Notes: generated by a model from the sequence alone, not told the origin. A DNA stretch of 64,000 nt from Diabrotica undecimpunctata (GCF_040954645.1 NC_092804.1:90428316-90492315), one strand, 5' to 3'. Shown: positions 48,315 through 59,295, counted from the stretch's first letter. Program-made: numbers and translations.

Positions 48315-48870
48315 GTTGAAATAAAAAATAAATCTATTAATTTAGCATATGTACAATAAATAAAATAAAATGAATTCTACGCCGTATATACAATAAATAA
48401 AAATGAAGTGAATTCTACGTCCCCGTCTGGGTCCCGCGATAAATGAACTCCCCGGCGAACGTCTATAAAAGAAAAGAAACTAATTATTACTAATAAAGAA
48501 ATGAAATATCCGGCTGTGCAGACCCACGGCAATGTTCAATACACAATACCGATGGGTTCCTCTTAGTTAAGGACAGAGTACGATCCTCAATACGGAAATC
48601 TCTCTGTCCGGGTTGGCTCTGTGCAGATCCACGGTAATGTTCAATACACAATATCGATGGGTTCCGCTTGGTTAAGGACAGAGTACGATCCTCAATACGG
48701 AAATCTCTCTGTCCGGTTTGGCTCACAGGTTCACTACACCGGCGAGTCAGAGAGCCTAGAGCGCTAGCTACAAGACTGTCTAATTCCGCTATTCACACGC
48801 CTTAAATAGCCGTTCCGAATCCCACTTCGCCGTCCCGTTGTAGAAGTGAATGCGCAAATATTGACACTCC
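48315..48870 (-). mobile_element. 556-bp LTR-like insert with internal 105-bp tandem duplication
   Basis: Flanked by the 5-bp duplication CACAG (48310-48314 and 48871-48875); removing it and one duplication restores the integrase frame. On the minus strand it has a TATTTAAGG box and AT-rich 3' end, like a solo LTR. It contains two adjacent copies of a roughly 105-bp unit (48511-48614 and 48615-48720) with GGACAGAGTACGATCCTCAA. Its ends lack a TG...CA pair next to the duplication, so the class is uncertain. Confidence 0.75.
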
Positions 48871-48875
48871 CACAG

Positions 48876-49248
48876 ATCAGAACATCGTTACAAACCCTTG
48901 ACCTCTTTGTCTGTGCCTGATTTTTCGAAGGTATCCTTCAATCGTTTATCCAGATGGCAGTTGTTACAACGCATCCATAGAGATTTTTGGACTCGATGGC
49001 GAAAGGAATATCTGCACACCTTGAAACAAAAGTCCAAATGGTTAGATTCTGCCTTTGTACCTAAAATCGGTACCTTAGTTGTTTTAAAGGAGGATAATTT
49101 GGCTCCGTGGAAATGGCCTCTCGCGCGTCTTGTTGAATTGCATGAGGGTAGAGAAGGGGTAGCTCGAGTGGCTACCGTGCGTACGATTGCCGGAACCTTA
49201 AAACGGCCTCTGGTCCGAATCTGTCCTTTGCCGATAGATGAAGATTAG
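48876..49248 (+). pseudogene. pol: BEL-2 pol C-terminal domain (DUF5641-like)
   Basis: LSRWQLLQRIHRDFWTRWRK, LHTLKQKSKWLDS, LVVLKEDNLAPWKWPLARLV and GVARVATVRTIAGTLKRPLV, followed by RICPLP and a stop at 49246. These match the corresponding domain of BEL-1 (WKWPLARLV against LKWPLARVV). It is in frame with the integrase part upstream of the insert and ends pol. Confidence 0.92.
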
Positions 49249-49467
49249 ATCGACAACGTTTTTTTTTACTAATTTTGTTTTGTTCAGCTTTTATCAATAT
49301 GACCGCGACGAAACCACCATTTTAATTTTAATTTTTTATTTTAGTTTAAGTTTTGAATATTTTTTTAACATTTGTATAGGAATTGTTTGTATTAATTATT
49401 GTTTTGGTTGTTTAAGTCATGATAGTATTTATGATTCGTTTTGTTGTTTAAAGGCCTTATGGCCTTT
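49249..49467 (+). other. BEL-2 3' untranslated region
   Basis: T-rich noncoding sequence between the pol stop and the polypurine tract; a perfect palindrome AAAGGCCTTATGGCCTTT lies at 49451-49468. Confidence 0.6.
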
Positions 49468-49480
49468 AAAGGGGGGAAAA
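49468..49480 (+). promoter_or_regulatory. BEL-2 polypurine tract
   Basis: AAAGGGGGGAAAA directly precedes the 3' LTR start TGTTTAAATTC. Confidence 0.85.
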
Positions 49481-49889
49481 TGTTTAAATTCAAATATGGT
49501 TGTATAAATTAATCAATACATTTTCCCTCCCCTGTATTCATCCGATCCTAATAGCACCGCTGAGGCTCGGGAATACACCTCGCTAAAGGTGCTTAAGTCG
49601 TTAAAAGGGAAAGATGCAACCCAACAGTAAACTCATATTGAATTTGTTTTGTTCGTTGTTTCATAAAGTAGTGTAAATCCTGGTAATTTTACCAAGCGGT
49701 AAGTTTTACCTAGTTTTACCTGTACCTTTAAATTGTTTTTGATTGTTAATTGCAACCAATTAAATTATGATAATTATTTGCACCTATGAGTTAAAGTTCA
49801 TTTTTCTTGCCAGAGCTATCGAAGGGATAGTTCGTGATAATTTAATTACTATTAATTCGTAATAGTACATTATTTGTTTAATCTCCACA
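49481..49889 (+). repeat. BEL-2 3' LTR (409 bp)
   Basis: TGTTTAAATTCAAATATGG to ATCTCCACA. It matches the 5' LTR with small indels, for example around 49592 and at the 3' end. Confidence 0.93.
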
Positions 49890-50640
49890 ACGCCATTCTG
49901 TAATGCATAAGAATCCTAATTTTTCAAACGATAGGCACAGAGCTCATTTTGTTAACTATGAGCCTGACTATATTAATGACTATACTTCAGCTCCAAATTA
50001 AAGCTACCAATACGAAGATTGCTCTGATAATAATTATTCACCTCCTGATTATTACCATTTATTCGATCAATCAATCAATTTAATTGATAGCCAAGACTAT
50101 CAGGATTTTCTCACATTCCCGAACCAGAACCACCCACCAGATAATGCCAGTTCAATGAACGAATCTTTATTTCAAATACAGAATCAGATTCACACTCTGA
50201 ATTTGGACGACATGAACCCATCTCTGAACTTTCCAGAACAGAATTTTCTCTGAGCCCTCTTCTTGCTGTGAACTCTAAAAACCTGTACTTCTAGAAAAAA
50301 AGGCTCATCAAATACGTTTAAATTACTTATCGATACCGGTGCTGGTATCTCTATCTTTAAAGAAAATACCGCGAAAAATTTTAAACCACGTTTTCCGAAA
50401 AAATTACCATACAGGGTATTACATACCAAAAGATTTTTGTCACTAAATCAACTTTAGTCCCGTTTCAAGTGGGAAACTTCCATAAGGTGTTTATCCATAA
50501 TTTAGATATTGATTTCGATGGAATCTTAGGCCTCGATTTTTTAGAACATTACTAATGTACAATAGACATAAAAAACAAACAACTTATCACAAACTTTAAA
50601 ACATTACCTCTCTATAAAGTAGAAACTAATTCGCTTAACA
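49890..50640 (+). pseudogene. pol: Gypsy-2 Gag C-terminus and aspartic protease
   Basis: After BEL-2 the gag frame continues as PQRHSVMHKNPNFSNDRHR and VNYEPDYINDYTSAPN, then a stop. The protease is readable around 50310-50560 with KLLIDTGAGISIFKEN (DTGA active site) and, further on, DFDGILGLDFLEHY (the ILG-D motif). Several stops and frameshifts lie between. Retropepsins cut the Gag-Pol polyprotein; this one is inactive. Confidence 0.85.
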
Positions 50641-51017
50641 ATGAACCCATAATAAAATTAAACTAGATCCCAGATCCGAGCAAATATTCAAGTTAACATG
50701 TCGTCTGTCGAATACAGATGTAATTTTGTACAAAAAAGAAAAAGATAAAGTCCATATCCCCAACGTATTAGTACACGTAAATAAAAAAGAAAAATTTCTA
50801 ACATCCGTAGTAAATGCAAACGCAATTCCCAAAATTATCGATTTTTCCGATATCGTAATTGAACCCTATTCAAACTACCCTATCCTAAATTTTCAATCGA
50901 ACGATAACTTGGTAACTTATTGTTCTGATACCTTACTTTCACCAGTAAGATTAAACATCAAATTGAGACTAATAACCTAACTAATATAATGAGGAAATAA
51001 AATCTCAAGTAAATAAG
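50641..51017 (+). pseudogene. pol: Gypsy-2 protease-RT linker
   Basis: An open stretch at 50726-50980 (KEKFLTSVVNANAIPKIIDF, then SDIVIEPYSNYP) matches the spacer before RT in errantivirus-like elements by position and length. It ends in stops near 50980. Confidence 0.65.
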
Positions 51018-51640
51018 ATGGTCAACGAAGGTATCATCCGACCCTCTACTTCTCCTTGGTCATTTCCTGTTTGGATTGTTCCCAAAAAAATGGACTCTTC
51101 TGGAGAACAAAAATGGCGAATAGTATTAGACTACCGCAAGCCCAACGAGTGTACTATTGACAAAAAATACCCTTTTCCTAACATCTCCGATCTCTTAGAG
51201 CAGCTTGTACAGTGCCAATATTTCACAACTGTCGATTTTGCCTCCGGGTTTCATCAGATTGAAATCGATCCCAAAGACATTCCTAAAACAGCCTTCTCCG
51301 TCGAAAACGGACACTATGAATTTACTCGTATGCCTTTTGGATTTAAAAATGCACCGTCCACATTTCAGCGTGTCATGGACAATATTCTTTTAGGTATTTT
51401 GAACGAACGATGTCTTGTCTACATGGACGACATTATAGTATACTCTCCTATCATTCACGAGCACATTTCCCGTCTTACTGAAGTCTTCATGTGTACTGAG
51501 TCAAGATGGCGTCAAGCCTAAAAAAGTCGATTGTTTCCAACGATTTCCTGAACCGAAAACACCGAAAGACATAAAATCTTTCCTAGGTCTAGCCGGTTAC
51601 TATCATCGTTTTATTCCCAATTTTGCCAAACTCTCTAAAC
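51018..51640 (+). pseudogene. pol: Gypsy-2 reverse transcriptase, with internal deletion
   Basis: MVNEGIIRPSTSPWSFPVWI, WRIVLDYRKPNECTIDKKYP, FTTVDFASGFHQIEIDPKDI, FTRMPFGFKNAPSTFQRVMD and the catalytic LVYMDDIIVYS (YMDD) are all present and in order. After VFMCTESRWRQA a frameshift and deletion remove roughly 30 residues of the thumb; the frame then continues with PEPKTPKDIKSFLGLAGYYH. It is one of the best-preserved domains in the window. Confidence 0.94.
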
Positions 51641-52149
51641 CTCTCACTAGACTAATCCAAAAAGACGTTGCTTTTAATTTTGATCCAGATTGCAGGCAAG
51701 CTTTTGAAGATTTGAAAAACGCTTTAACTTCTGACCCGATTCTGACCTATTCAAACTTTGAGGAACCATTCGTTCTCACAGCAGATGCAAGTGCATTTGC
51801 CATCGGCGATATATTATTCCAAGGCCCCATTGGAAAAGATCAACCTATAGCATATGCTTCACGTACCCTGTGTAATGCTGAAACTCGATATTCGACCATT
51901 GAGCGAGAGCTCCTTGCCATCGTATGGGCTGTAAAACATTTCCGACCCTATCTGTTCAGAAGAAAATTCACCCTAGTAACTGATCACCGTCCACTTACCT
52001 GGTTATTTTCTATAAAAGACCCTGGAAGCAGACTAGCTAGATGGCGCCTCAAGCTTGAGGAGTACAATTATAAAATCATTCATAAACCGGGAAAAACCAA
52101 CAAAAATGCGGACGCCCTTTCTCGAATTAAAATCAATCATTTTAAATAA
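51641..52149 (+). pseudogene. pol: Gypsy-2 RNase H domain
   Basis: FEEPFVLTADASAFAIGDIL, QPIAYASRTLCNAETRYSTI, ERELLAIVWAVKHFRPYLF, LVTDHRPLTWLFSIKDP and GKTNKNADALSRIK form a complete RNase H of the Gypsy type: the catalytic acidic residues TADAS, ERELLA, VTDHR and NADALSR are all visible. Open from 51712 to the stop at 52147. A short frameshift separates it from RT. Confidence 0.94.
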
Positions 52150-53710
52150 TGTGCGAATTTTCATAAGAAAATATCAATATTAGCTTCGAATGATACGAAG
52201 AGCTACGAAAAAGAGCTAAATGAAATCAATGAAGAAGAAATCACTGAACATTTTAATAGATTTGTCGAACTGTATAAAGCTAAATCACTCATTGATTATT
52301 CTAAAATTGAAATATCTAATGATCAATTAGTAGACAAATCGCATAAGAAAATCATCACCTTTCTTGGACAAAATAAAATGGAAGATATACATCACAAAAT
52401 ATTAGACGACGTCTTTGACGAAAACGATATAGATTTTAACTTGTCAAAGATTAACATATTGGGTAGTAAAATTGTCAAAAATCGGAAATATTTTATCATT
52501 TCCCTTCCTTTTGATCCCGAAACGGTAGTACAACGCCTATTCTATATCGTTTATGTAGCACAAAATGAATTTAACCTATCGCAAATCTATTACGTCGAAA
52601 ATCAACTCGAATTACCAATTCTAGAAATATTTTCATTTATCTTTGCCGATATTATCTTTGCCGTCCCGGAACAGGATGAAATACCGCAAATACTAGATCA
52701 TTATTACCATGGTAAAATCAGTCTCCTTTGGGGTATAAATGAGACTATACAAAGAATAAAACAAAAGTATAATTGGCAAGGCATCACAAAGGATGTAGAA
52801 AATTTTATAAAAAACTGCGAAATCTGTCAAAAAGTAAAGATCTGTAGAAAAAACTTAAGTAGTAACCCTTTAGCCATCACCGAAACACCTAAAACACCGT
52901 TCGAAAGAATAAACATAGATCTTTTCAAATACCCTACCAGAAATTATGCCCTAACTATCAGAGACGAGCTCACTAAGTTCACACAGGCGTATCCCCTTAA
53001 AGACAAAACAGCTAAATCAGTCGTCTATAATCTTATTGTCTTTTTCCAACACTATGATACACCATTACGCATACACTGTGACTATGGACGTGAATTCGAC
53101 AATGCTTTGATGAAAGATCTTTGTGAATTGTACGACATAAAACTAACCTTCTCAAGTGTGGGTCATCCACAATCTAACGGTTCGATCGAAAGATTTCACG
53201 CAACTCTAAGCGAAATGATAAGAGCTAATCAAGCTGAAAATCCCGACGAACATCCGTTCAATGTTCTACCTTATGCAGTTATTTGTTACAATGACACAAA
53301 AAACAAGACTCACGGATTTACACCGTATGAACTCATTTTCGGACATACTCCTTTTAGACCACCCGAAATACTTTACAATGAGAAAATCCTTATATCAAAG
53401 TACGTTAGAGACTTAAGTAATCGTATGCAATATTTCTATAAAGTGGCACGTGCCAAGACGGAAAAACAAAAAGAAAAGGTTAAAGAAAGATTTGATCAAC
53501 ACGTGTCATCAAACCCTGCAGAATATAAAATAGGCGATAAGGTTTAGGTCAAGAAATGGCAAATTAAAGACAAAGCCCAAAATAAGTTTAATGGCCCTTT
53601 CGAAATCCAAGAAATCCACGTAAACTCTGCTACTTTATTAAATACCCAAACCAATAGACCAATGAAAGTGAATTTTGATAGATTAAAACCCTATCGTGAG
53701 TAATTTTCTT
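52150..53710 (+). pseudogene. pol: Gypsy-2 integrase, nearly intact
   Basis: Open from 52378 to a stop at 53545. The zinc-binding domain is near residues 105-160 (HYYHGKIS, then NCEICQKVKICRKN). The catalytic core follows: PFERINIDLFKYPTRN with the first Asp, IHCDYGREFDNALM with the second, SVGHPQSNGSIERFHATLSE with the Glu. GFTPYELIFGHTPFRPPEIL is a conserved C-terminal stretch. After the stop the sequence continues with VKKWQIKDK and PFEIQEI in the same style to about 53700. Only one stop was seen in the core reading frame. Confidence 0.93.
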
Positions 53711-55420
53711 TCAGATTCCTCGGACTGATTCCAGTCATCCACTCCCAGTATACGTTAACCCCAATCAACAACACCATCATCTTTTTCATGAAGAAACCAA
53801 TCTCAAAATTTTAAACGAAAAATGGACCCTCCTTGTAAATAAAGACCTGCAACCAATCAGAGACGTTATCGACAAAAACGACAAAATCTTAAAAAATTTA
53901 TTGGATACCATTGAAGATGTACCTCGAATGCTGGCATTCAAATCCGAAGTTCAAACTCACATAAGTCTTCTTAAATAAATTTCTAGTTCTGTTAATCTCA
54001 AATATACAGAAATAATGGCTTATACGAAATAATACACATTCCGAGAGAAACGTGGGCTTATTAACGGAATAGGTTCGATATGGAAATCAATTACCGGAAA
54101 CTTAGATTCGTCAGATGGCGAATATTTCAATGAATGTATAAATAAAATAACTCGCGATGAGTATCAAGTCTAAAACCTATTAAAAAAATCAAATATCGAT
54201 TACCAATTCTGTTATTAAGAACTTTAACGCCACAATCCGGAAATTACAAATAGATGAGGAAACATTCAACAATAATAGTGAAGAAATTCGAGAGTTAATA
54301 AAGGATATCTCTGACCAATTAAAATTCTATCAATCTCAAATCGATATACTAAACTTTTGTGAATTACTAATGGAAAGCTATTCATTTATCGAAGATTCTT
54401 TAAATGATATAATAAATGCCATAACCTTTGCTCGATTATAAATTTTATATAGCTCAGTCATCACCCCGTTTGATTTAATTGAATCGCTTAGGCATATATT
54501 ACAATCATTACAAAAAAATAATCTTTTATTATCAATGTATACTTCGAATCTAGCTTCATATCTAGATATTATCGAATTACAAGCCTATTAACTAGGCACA
54601 AGAATTGTATTCGTCTTAAATATTCCTTTAACTGATGCAGAACAATATACTTTATATCGTCTCTATCCAATACCAATATTGGGTAATCGAATAGGTATTC
54701 ATTCAATATTAACAACAACACATAAATACATTGTGCAAAACGATGATTCATTATTGTACCTTACAATAAATAGTCTTGAGTCATGCAAAACTTTGCAAGC
54801 TCGAACCAAGATCTGTTACAACACACTTCCATACCCGATCGACAGCGATGCCATATGCGAAGCCCAACTTCTCAAGAACGTCTTTCCAGAACATGCCAGA
54901 CTTCCGTAGTATTCGCCAAAGATTACAACGTCCAGAAGATCAACATGAACTTGTGGCTCATAACAGTTTCTGACCCACTGCCTATTACCATCAAATGTGA
55001 GTTCAGAGACATCAAATCGGAAATCATGCACACCAATCATGTACTCAAACTACAACCCACTTGCGTTGCCTTTATTTAAAGTACAAGAGTACACTCTCAG
55101 AAATTCATAAGATCCATCTTCCCGACTTAAAACCACTAAAGCTTAGCAAAATCAACACTGAAGACCTCGACGTAGCCCATCACAAACTCAATCAGTATTC
55201 TGAAGAACTCGACAAACTAATCAATGAAGCATTCGTCACCAAACATCTGAGCTGGTTCGCGATCTTAACAATAGTCGTAATTGTGACTCTTGTTGTTCTT
55301 TATGTCATATGTAAATGCAGATCCAAGAGAAGATACAAGATAGGAATTGGCAATACCAACGACAATGACCATCCGCACTCTCCACCAAGATACCCAGAGA
55401 CAGCCTTCGCCAGGAATTGA
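53711..55420 (+). pseudogene. env: Gypsy-2 env-like region (insect errantivirus F-type), heavily broken
   Basis: Remnant of a membrane fusion-type glycoprotein gene as found in insect errantiviruses. A basic furin-like site REKR followed by a glycine- and isoleucine-rich stretch lies near 54041-54080. The ectodomain remnant is split by stops near 53990, 54170, 54440, 54590 and 54907, and by frameshifts. The C-terminal part is open at 55061-55420 and has a transmembrane segment (WFAILTIVVIVTLVVLYVI, about 55250-55310) followed by a short basic cytoplasmic tail. It cannot encode a functional protein. Confidence 0.8.
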
Positions 55421-55548
55421 AGGAAGATCCTACCAAGACGAAGACCCAGTATCCACCTAAGCGAATCCATAGACGAAGAAGAGCAGATCCAACTAAATAC
55501 CAATAAACAGATAGTCTAAAAGTTGCTGCCACTCATTAACTTTCATCT

Positions 55549-55560
55549 AAAAGGGGAAGC
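55549..55560 (+). promoter_or_regulatory. Gypsy-2 polypurine tract
   Basis: AAAAGGGGAAGC immediately precedes the LTR-like start TGTTATATGC. Confidence 0.75.
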
Positions 55561-55842
55561 TGTTATATGCATTGTACCAACCAATGTTCCTTATCACGAC
55601 GATTCCCAGGGTATCAGGTTTCTACTTCTAACTACCAGAGCCGATAAGGATCCGTACACATGCAGAGTCAGCAGGACCCAAGGATTTTACACGTTCCCAT
55701 TGAGTCAGCAGTTACTAATATTATAAAAGCACTGTCGCTCTTTATTTTCGTTCATATATCTTAGTTTTAAGTTCAGTATAATTAAAATTGTAACACGTAA
55801 CTCTGCTTATTGTATTTTGAAATAAATTTAATTTTTTAAAAA
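55561..55842 (+). repeat. Gypsy-2 3' LTR, probably truncated
   Basis: Starts TGTTATATGC. It has a TATTATAAAAG box near 55718, an initiator-like TTCAGTATAA near 55775 and AATAAA near 55824. The right end is cut by the minus-strand non-LTR element. No clear 5' partner was found near 40250-40435. Confidence 0.65.
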
Positions 55843-55843
55843 G

Positions 55844-56569
55844 TCAAAAAAGTGTTTCGTGATATAAAATTATCCGACGTTGGCGATCCCATTGCGAAGG
55901 CTTCTCGATCTTAATATGGAATAATTGTCCTGCTTTTGATATCTGTGTCCATTCACGAATGTTTTTTAACCAAGTAACTTGTTTTCTTCCTACACTTCTA
56001 CGGCCGTCTATTTTACCTTTAAGGATTAGTTGTAATCGACTTCCCCTTACGATATGTCCCAGATAAGACATTTTTCGATGTTTAACAGTCTTTAGCAGTT
56101 CTCTATCTTTGGTGACACTCCTTAGTACTTCTTCATTAGTTTTCCTTGCTGTCCAAGGTATTTTCAGCATCCGTCTATGAACCCACATTTTCAGTGCTTC
56201 AATTTTGTTCATGATCGATACTTTTAACGTCCACACTTCTGCACTATACAAAAGTACGGACCAAACATAACACTTAACCACTATTTGTCTTAGTTCTAAG
56301 CTGAGATGATTATTGCAAAGAAATGACTTCATTTTCATAAAAGTAGTTTTAGTCATTGCTATTCTACGTTTTATTTCTATGTCTGGATCAAGTTGGTCCG
56401 TTATCACAGTTCCCAAATATGTCATTTTGTGGACTTTCTCAAATTGGACTCCGTTTAATTGAAGTTTTGCATCGGGATGTGGGTCACGACTAAACAATAA
56501 AAATTTGGTTTTGTTTGAGTTTATTTTTATGCCCATTTCCTCTCCTACCTCGTGAATACGATCAAGCAA
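55844..56569 (-). pseudogene. Non-LTR reverse transcriptase C-terminal part
   Basis: MLDRIHEVGEEMGIKINSNK, TKFLLFSRDPHPD, MTYLGTVITDQLDPDIEIKR, RIAMTKTTFMKMKSFL, LRQIVVKCYVWSVLLYSAEV, LKMWVHRRMLKIPWTARKTN and GRRSVGRKQVTWLKNIREW: the region after the polymerase active site of insect endonuclease-RT elements. Open for 241 codons to its natural stop. The YxDD box and preceding motifs are missing between here and the inverted segment. Confidence 0.9.
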
Positions 56570-56581
56570 AATTTGGAGACC

Positions 56582-56930
56582 TTAAAGTAGTAGTTAGACT
56601 TTTTAATTCAATATATAACACCGGAGTGATTCCCACAGATTAGCTCAAATCCATCTTTGTCGCCATACCTAAAAAACACAATGCGAGAAAATGCTCAGAA
56701 TATCGATTAATTAGTCTAATGAGCCACACTCTTTAAATTTTCCTAAGAATACTTCACAACAGAATTAGACGCAAATTCGAAGAAGATCTCGAAGATACCC
56801 AATTTGGTTTTAGAAATGCTATGGGAACCAGGGAGGCACTTCTTGCGCTTAACATCCTATTACAAAAATGCCGTGACTAAAGAAAATATGTATTTGCATG
56901 TTTCGTGGATTATGTTATCATCCTTTATTA
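56582..56930 (+). pseudogene. Inverted reverse transcriptase segment
   Basis: On the plus strand: RLFNSIYNTGVIPTD, LKSIFVAIPKKHNARKCSEY, RLISLMSHTL, RIRRKFEEDLEDTQFGFRNA, GTREALLALNILLQKCRD and VFACFVDYV. These are RT motifs 1 to A of the same element, which should lie between EMLKLIKDDN (ending near 56931 on the minus strand) and the C-terminal part. The orientation is reversed against both neighbours. Confidence 0.87.
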
Positions 56931-57720
56931 GTTTTAGCATCTCAGTTGGTGTATTATCTGGACCACAAGCTTTTCTAATTTAAGCATTATTTATAGCGTG
57001 TTCTACCTAGCATTTAATAATTTCTGGGCCGTCAGTACAGTTTTGGCAGAATTCGTCAATATTATTCCTGTCATCTTCAAACAACTCTAATATATACAGC
57101 TGCCATTCTTTTCTTATTTCGTGCTCATTTACAATAACTTTGTTATTATTGTCAACGAGTACAGAGGGAACTCGTTTTTTAAATATGTTACTCATTTCTT
57201 TTAGTTTTTTGTGCATATTAAATAAGTCTTGTTTAGATATTACATCTTCCATTTCATCGCACCTTTCTCTCATCCATTTTTCTTTGGCTAATTTGATCTT
57301 CTTTTTTATTCTTCTCTGCAGGTGTCTATATTCTGTTTTATTAGATTTTATCAGTCGACGTTGTTCCATTAATTTCAAGATGTCGTCTGTCATCCATTGA
57401 TTAAGTTTCTTCTATAATCATTGTTTGTGGAGATTTCATTAACTTGGTTAATTCTTTTTTAATGTTATGTTTTATGTTTATATCGTCAAAGTTAAGTACA
57501 TTGGTTTTTGGTTTTTGTCGCTGAATTCGTTTTAACCTTAGTCTAATATCTGCTAAGTGGTTGATGATCAGATCCAATATCTGCCCCAGGAATTTTTGAC
57601 AGCATTTCGAAAACGCTCCTTTACAAGTATATAGTCTATTTGATTTATTGAGGACTCAGGGTTATTGCTATCATTAAAGGGGGTTTCCAAGTGTATAGTC
57701 GTCGCTTGGGTAGTTTATAC
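56931..57720 (-). pseudogene. Non-LTR linker and RT N-terminal region
   Basis: The open part 57393-57007 is the Lys- and Arg-rich linker (MTDDILKLMEQRRLIKSNKT, YRHLQRRIKKKIKLAKEKWM) between endonuclease and RT. Downstream, with stops, KACGPDNTPTEMLKLIKDDN is the RT entry motif (GPD-I--E-LK). Upstream (57720-57600) NPESSINQIDYILVKERFR is the end of the endonuclease domain, with IDYI-VK. Confidence 0.82.
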
Positions 57721-58440
57721 CAGGTGTTTGCAATGATCATATCGTTTTCCTTTACAAAATTCATACAATCTCTGTCCTCGATCTTTAGGTTGTCCTAGAC
57801 CATAAGGACCTACATTCTGATCTCGTCGACCTTCACCAATTTTTGCGTTGAAGTCGCCTATAATATATAAAATTTCGTGTTTATTAAGTTTCTGTAAGAT
57901 GTCTTGGATATGATCACACAACTTCTCGATTTCATCGTCATATTTTCTATCTGCAGTCGGGGCATAGATTTGAAGTATATTAGTTTTAAATGGTTGAGTA
58001 TTTATTTGGAGTAATATTATTCTATCCGAGATTGGTACGAAATTGGTCACATATTTACTCAGTTCTGATATTACTAATATACCTACACCATTTTTGTGAT
58101 GCGGATCTACTGTGCTGTTACAGGAATAATATAATACACTTCCGTCCTTTTTACAAGATCCTGACTCTACTCATCTCATTTCGCTGATTCACAGTATGTC
58201 TATTTTCATTCTTTTCATATCTTGAATTGCGTTGTCAAGTTTCTCAGCCGCAAATAGACTTCTAACATTCCATGTGCATATTCTAAAATTAGATTTCTTT
58301 ATTTTTAGAATTTCTTCACGAGGTTTTCTCATGTTTACGACCTGAGACGCCTCGTGGTATAAATATGTTTCTCCTCTCCTGCCGAATCTTAGCCTCCGCT
58401 TTCCATGATTAGTAACGGTTTGCAATCGCAGTGTCAATTC
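57715..58440 (-). pseudogene. Non-LTR endonuclease domain
   Basis: The start (58437-58189) contains SNFRICTWNVRSLFAAEKLD, the first catalytic motif (T-NVRSL) of apurinic-type endonucleases. The 58050-57715 part has SDRIILLQINTQPFKTNILQ, IYAPTADRKYDDEIEKL and ILYIIGDFNAKIGEGRRD with the GDFNAKIG motif. A frameshift or stop separates the two. The endonuclease nicks the insertion site. Confidence 0.88.
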
Positions 58441-59295
58441 TATGGTGATTTTCCCGGGGGTGCTCTATGAGCCATTAATGCAGTAGTTTCCCTTTGCCTT
58501 CTGCATTCTTATGCCGTTGAGCATAATTTGTTGATTCATCCGCCTTCGAGACCGATTTCTCAAATCCAGGACAAAAGAATGCCGCGGGCAGGTGAGGTTG
58601 ACATTTGGATAGGAGAGGCTATACGTTGCGCATCAATATCCCTTGCATTATTAGTTATACAATATTAAATTATAAAAAGTAATAAAAATTAATAATAATG
58701 ACAAGACTTACTGTCAGTGTCAAAAGATAAATAAGACTTTAAGTATTTTGACAGTGGCGTAACAAACTATTAAAACCTAAATTACATAAATTAAAGAAAA
58801 CCAAAGAGAGTGTTCTGTTTTTCTTTATATTTCTCCCCATCACTTTGGAGAAGAACAATTATAAACAATTATATCTAGCCCAACTGTTCAGTGAATATTC
58901 TCTTTCAACACTGGAATAAGTTTAGTGATATGAAAAAGGTTTGATTCCGTTTTCCTATGCCGTGTCAACTTCGCAGATTGAATTGAAAATTTTGTTTAAT
59001 AGTTTTTATGGTTCAATCCTTGGTGTAGACGGTTTCCATTCTCCACATATACTAAATCTTCAACATTTAACTTAATTTCCTTCCTATGTGGATCGAACAT
59101 CTTTTTATTATAATTGTGTGATTTTTTTGTATTTTCCAAACCAATGTTTCGGTCCCTTTCGAGATCTGCCTATGTACCTATAGATTTCAGTTCATTAGAC
59201 AGAATGCTCATTTTCTGCTTCTAATAAAAATTTTGGTACAAGTTTTGAGTAGATGTATATTGTACAACCAAAATGAGGAGGAGAGACACCTGGCA
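58441..59295. other. Possible 5' leader of the non-LTR element, then unassigned AT-rich sequence
   Basis: The first 200 bp are richer in GC and may be the element's leader. The remainder to 59295 shows no gene or repeat that I recognise. Confidence 0.45.

Larger units (their letters stand above)
41527..49889 (+). mobile_element. BEL-2, BEL/Pao LTR retrotransposon inserted in Gypsy-2 gag
   Basis: LTRs at 41527-41942 and 49481-49889 enclose gag and pol on the plus strand. The flanks ACGCG (41522-41526) and ACGCC (49890-49894) are a 5-bp target duplication with one difference; removing the element joins the Gypsy-2 gag frame exactly. A polypurine tract AAAGGGGGGAAAA lies at 49468-49480. It is interrupted by a foldback element in pol (44897-46380) and an LTR-like insert (48315-48870). 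Confidence 0.92.
40436..55842 (+). mobile_element. Gypsy-2, errantivirus-like Ty3/Gypsy element interrupted by BEL-2
   Basis: Order on the plus strand: TTTTGGCGATTATTC (primer-site-like, 40436), gag, protease, RT, RNase H, integrase, env-like region, polypurine AAAAGGGGAAGC (55549-55560) and an LTR-like end. Gag type and the presence of an F-like env region suggest an insect errantivirus. BEL-2 sits inside gag, with the reading frame preserved across it. Its 5' LTR could not be matched to the 3' LTR. All genes are broken. Confidence 0.85.
55843..58440 (-). mobile_element. Non-LTR retrotransposon on the minus strand with an internal inversion
   Basis: The endonuclease domain begins near 58437 and the RT C-terminus ends at 55844. 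The RT mid-section 56582-56930 is in the opposite (plus) orientation. The 3' UTR is absent: the protein stop lies at the boundary with the Gypsy-2 LTR. Same general type as the element in BEL-1 but a different family. Confidence 0.88.

Noticed and set aside
57140..57400. 86-codon hydrophobic plus-strand protein
   Set aside because: Antisense of the lysine-rich linker of the minus-strand non-LTR element.
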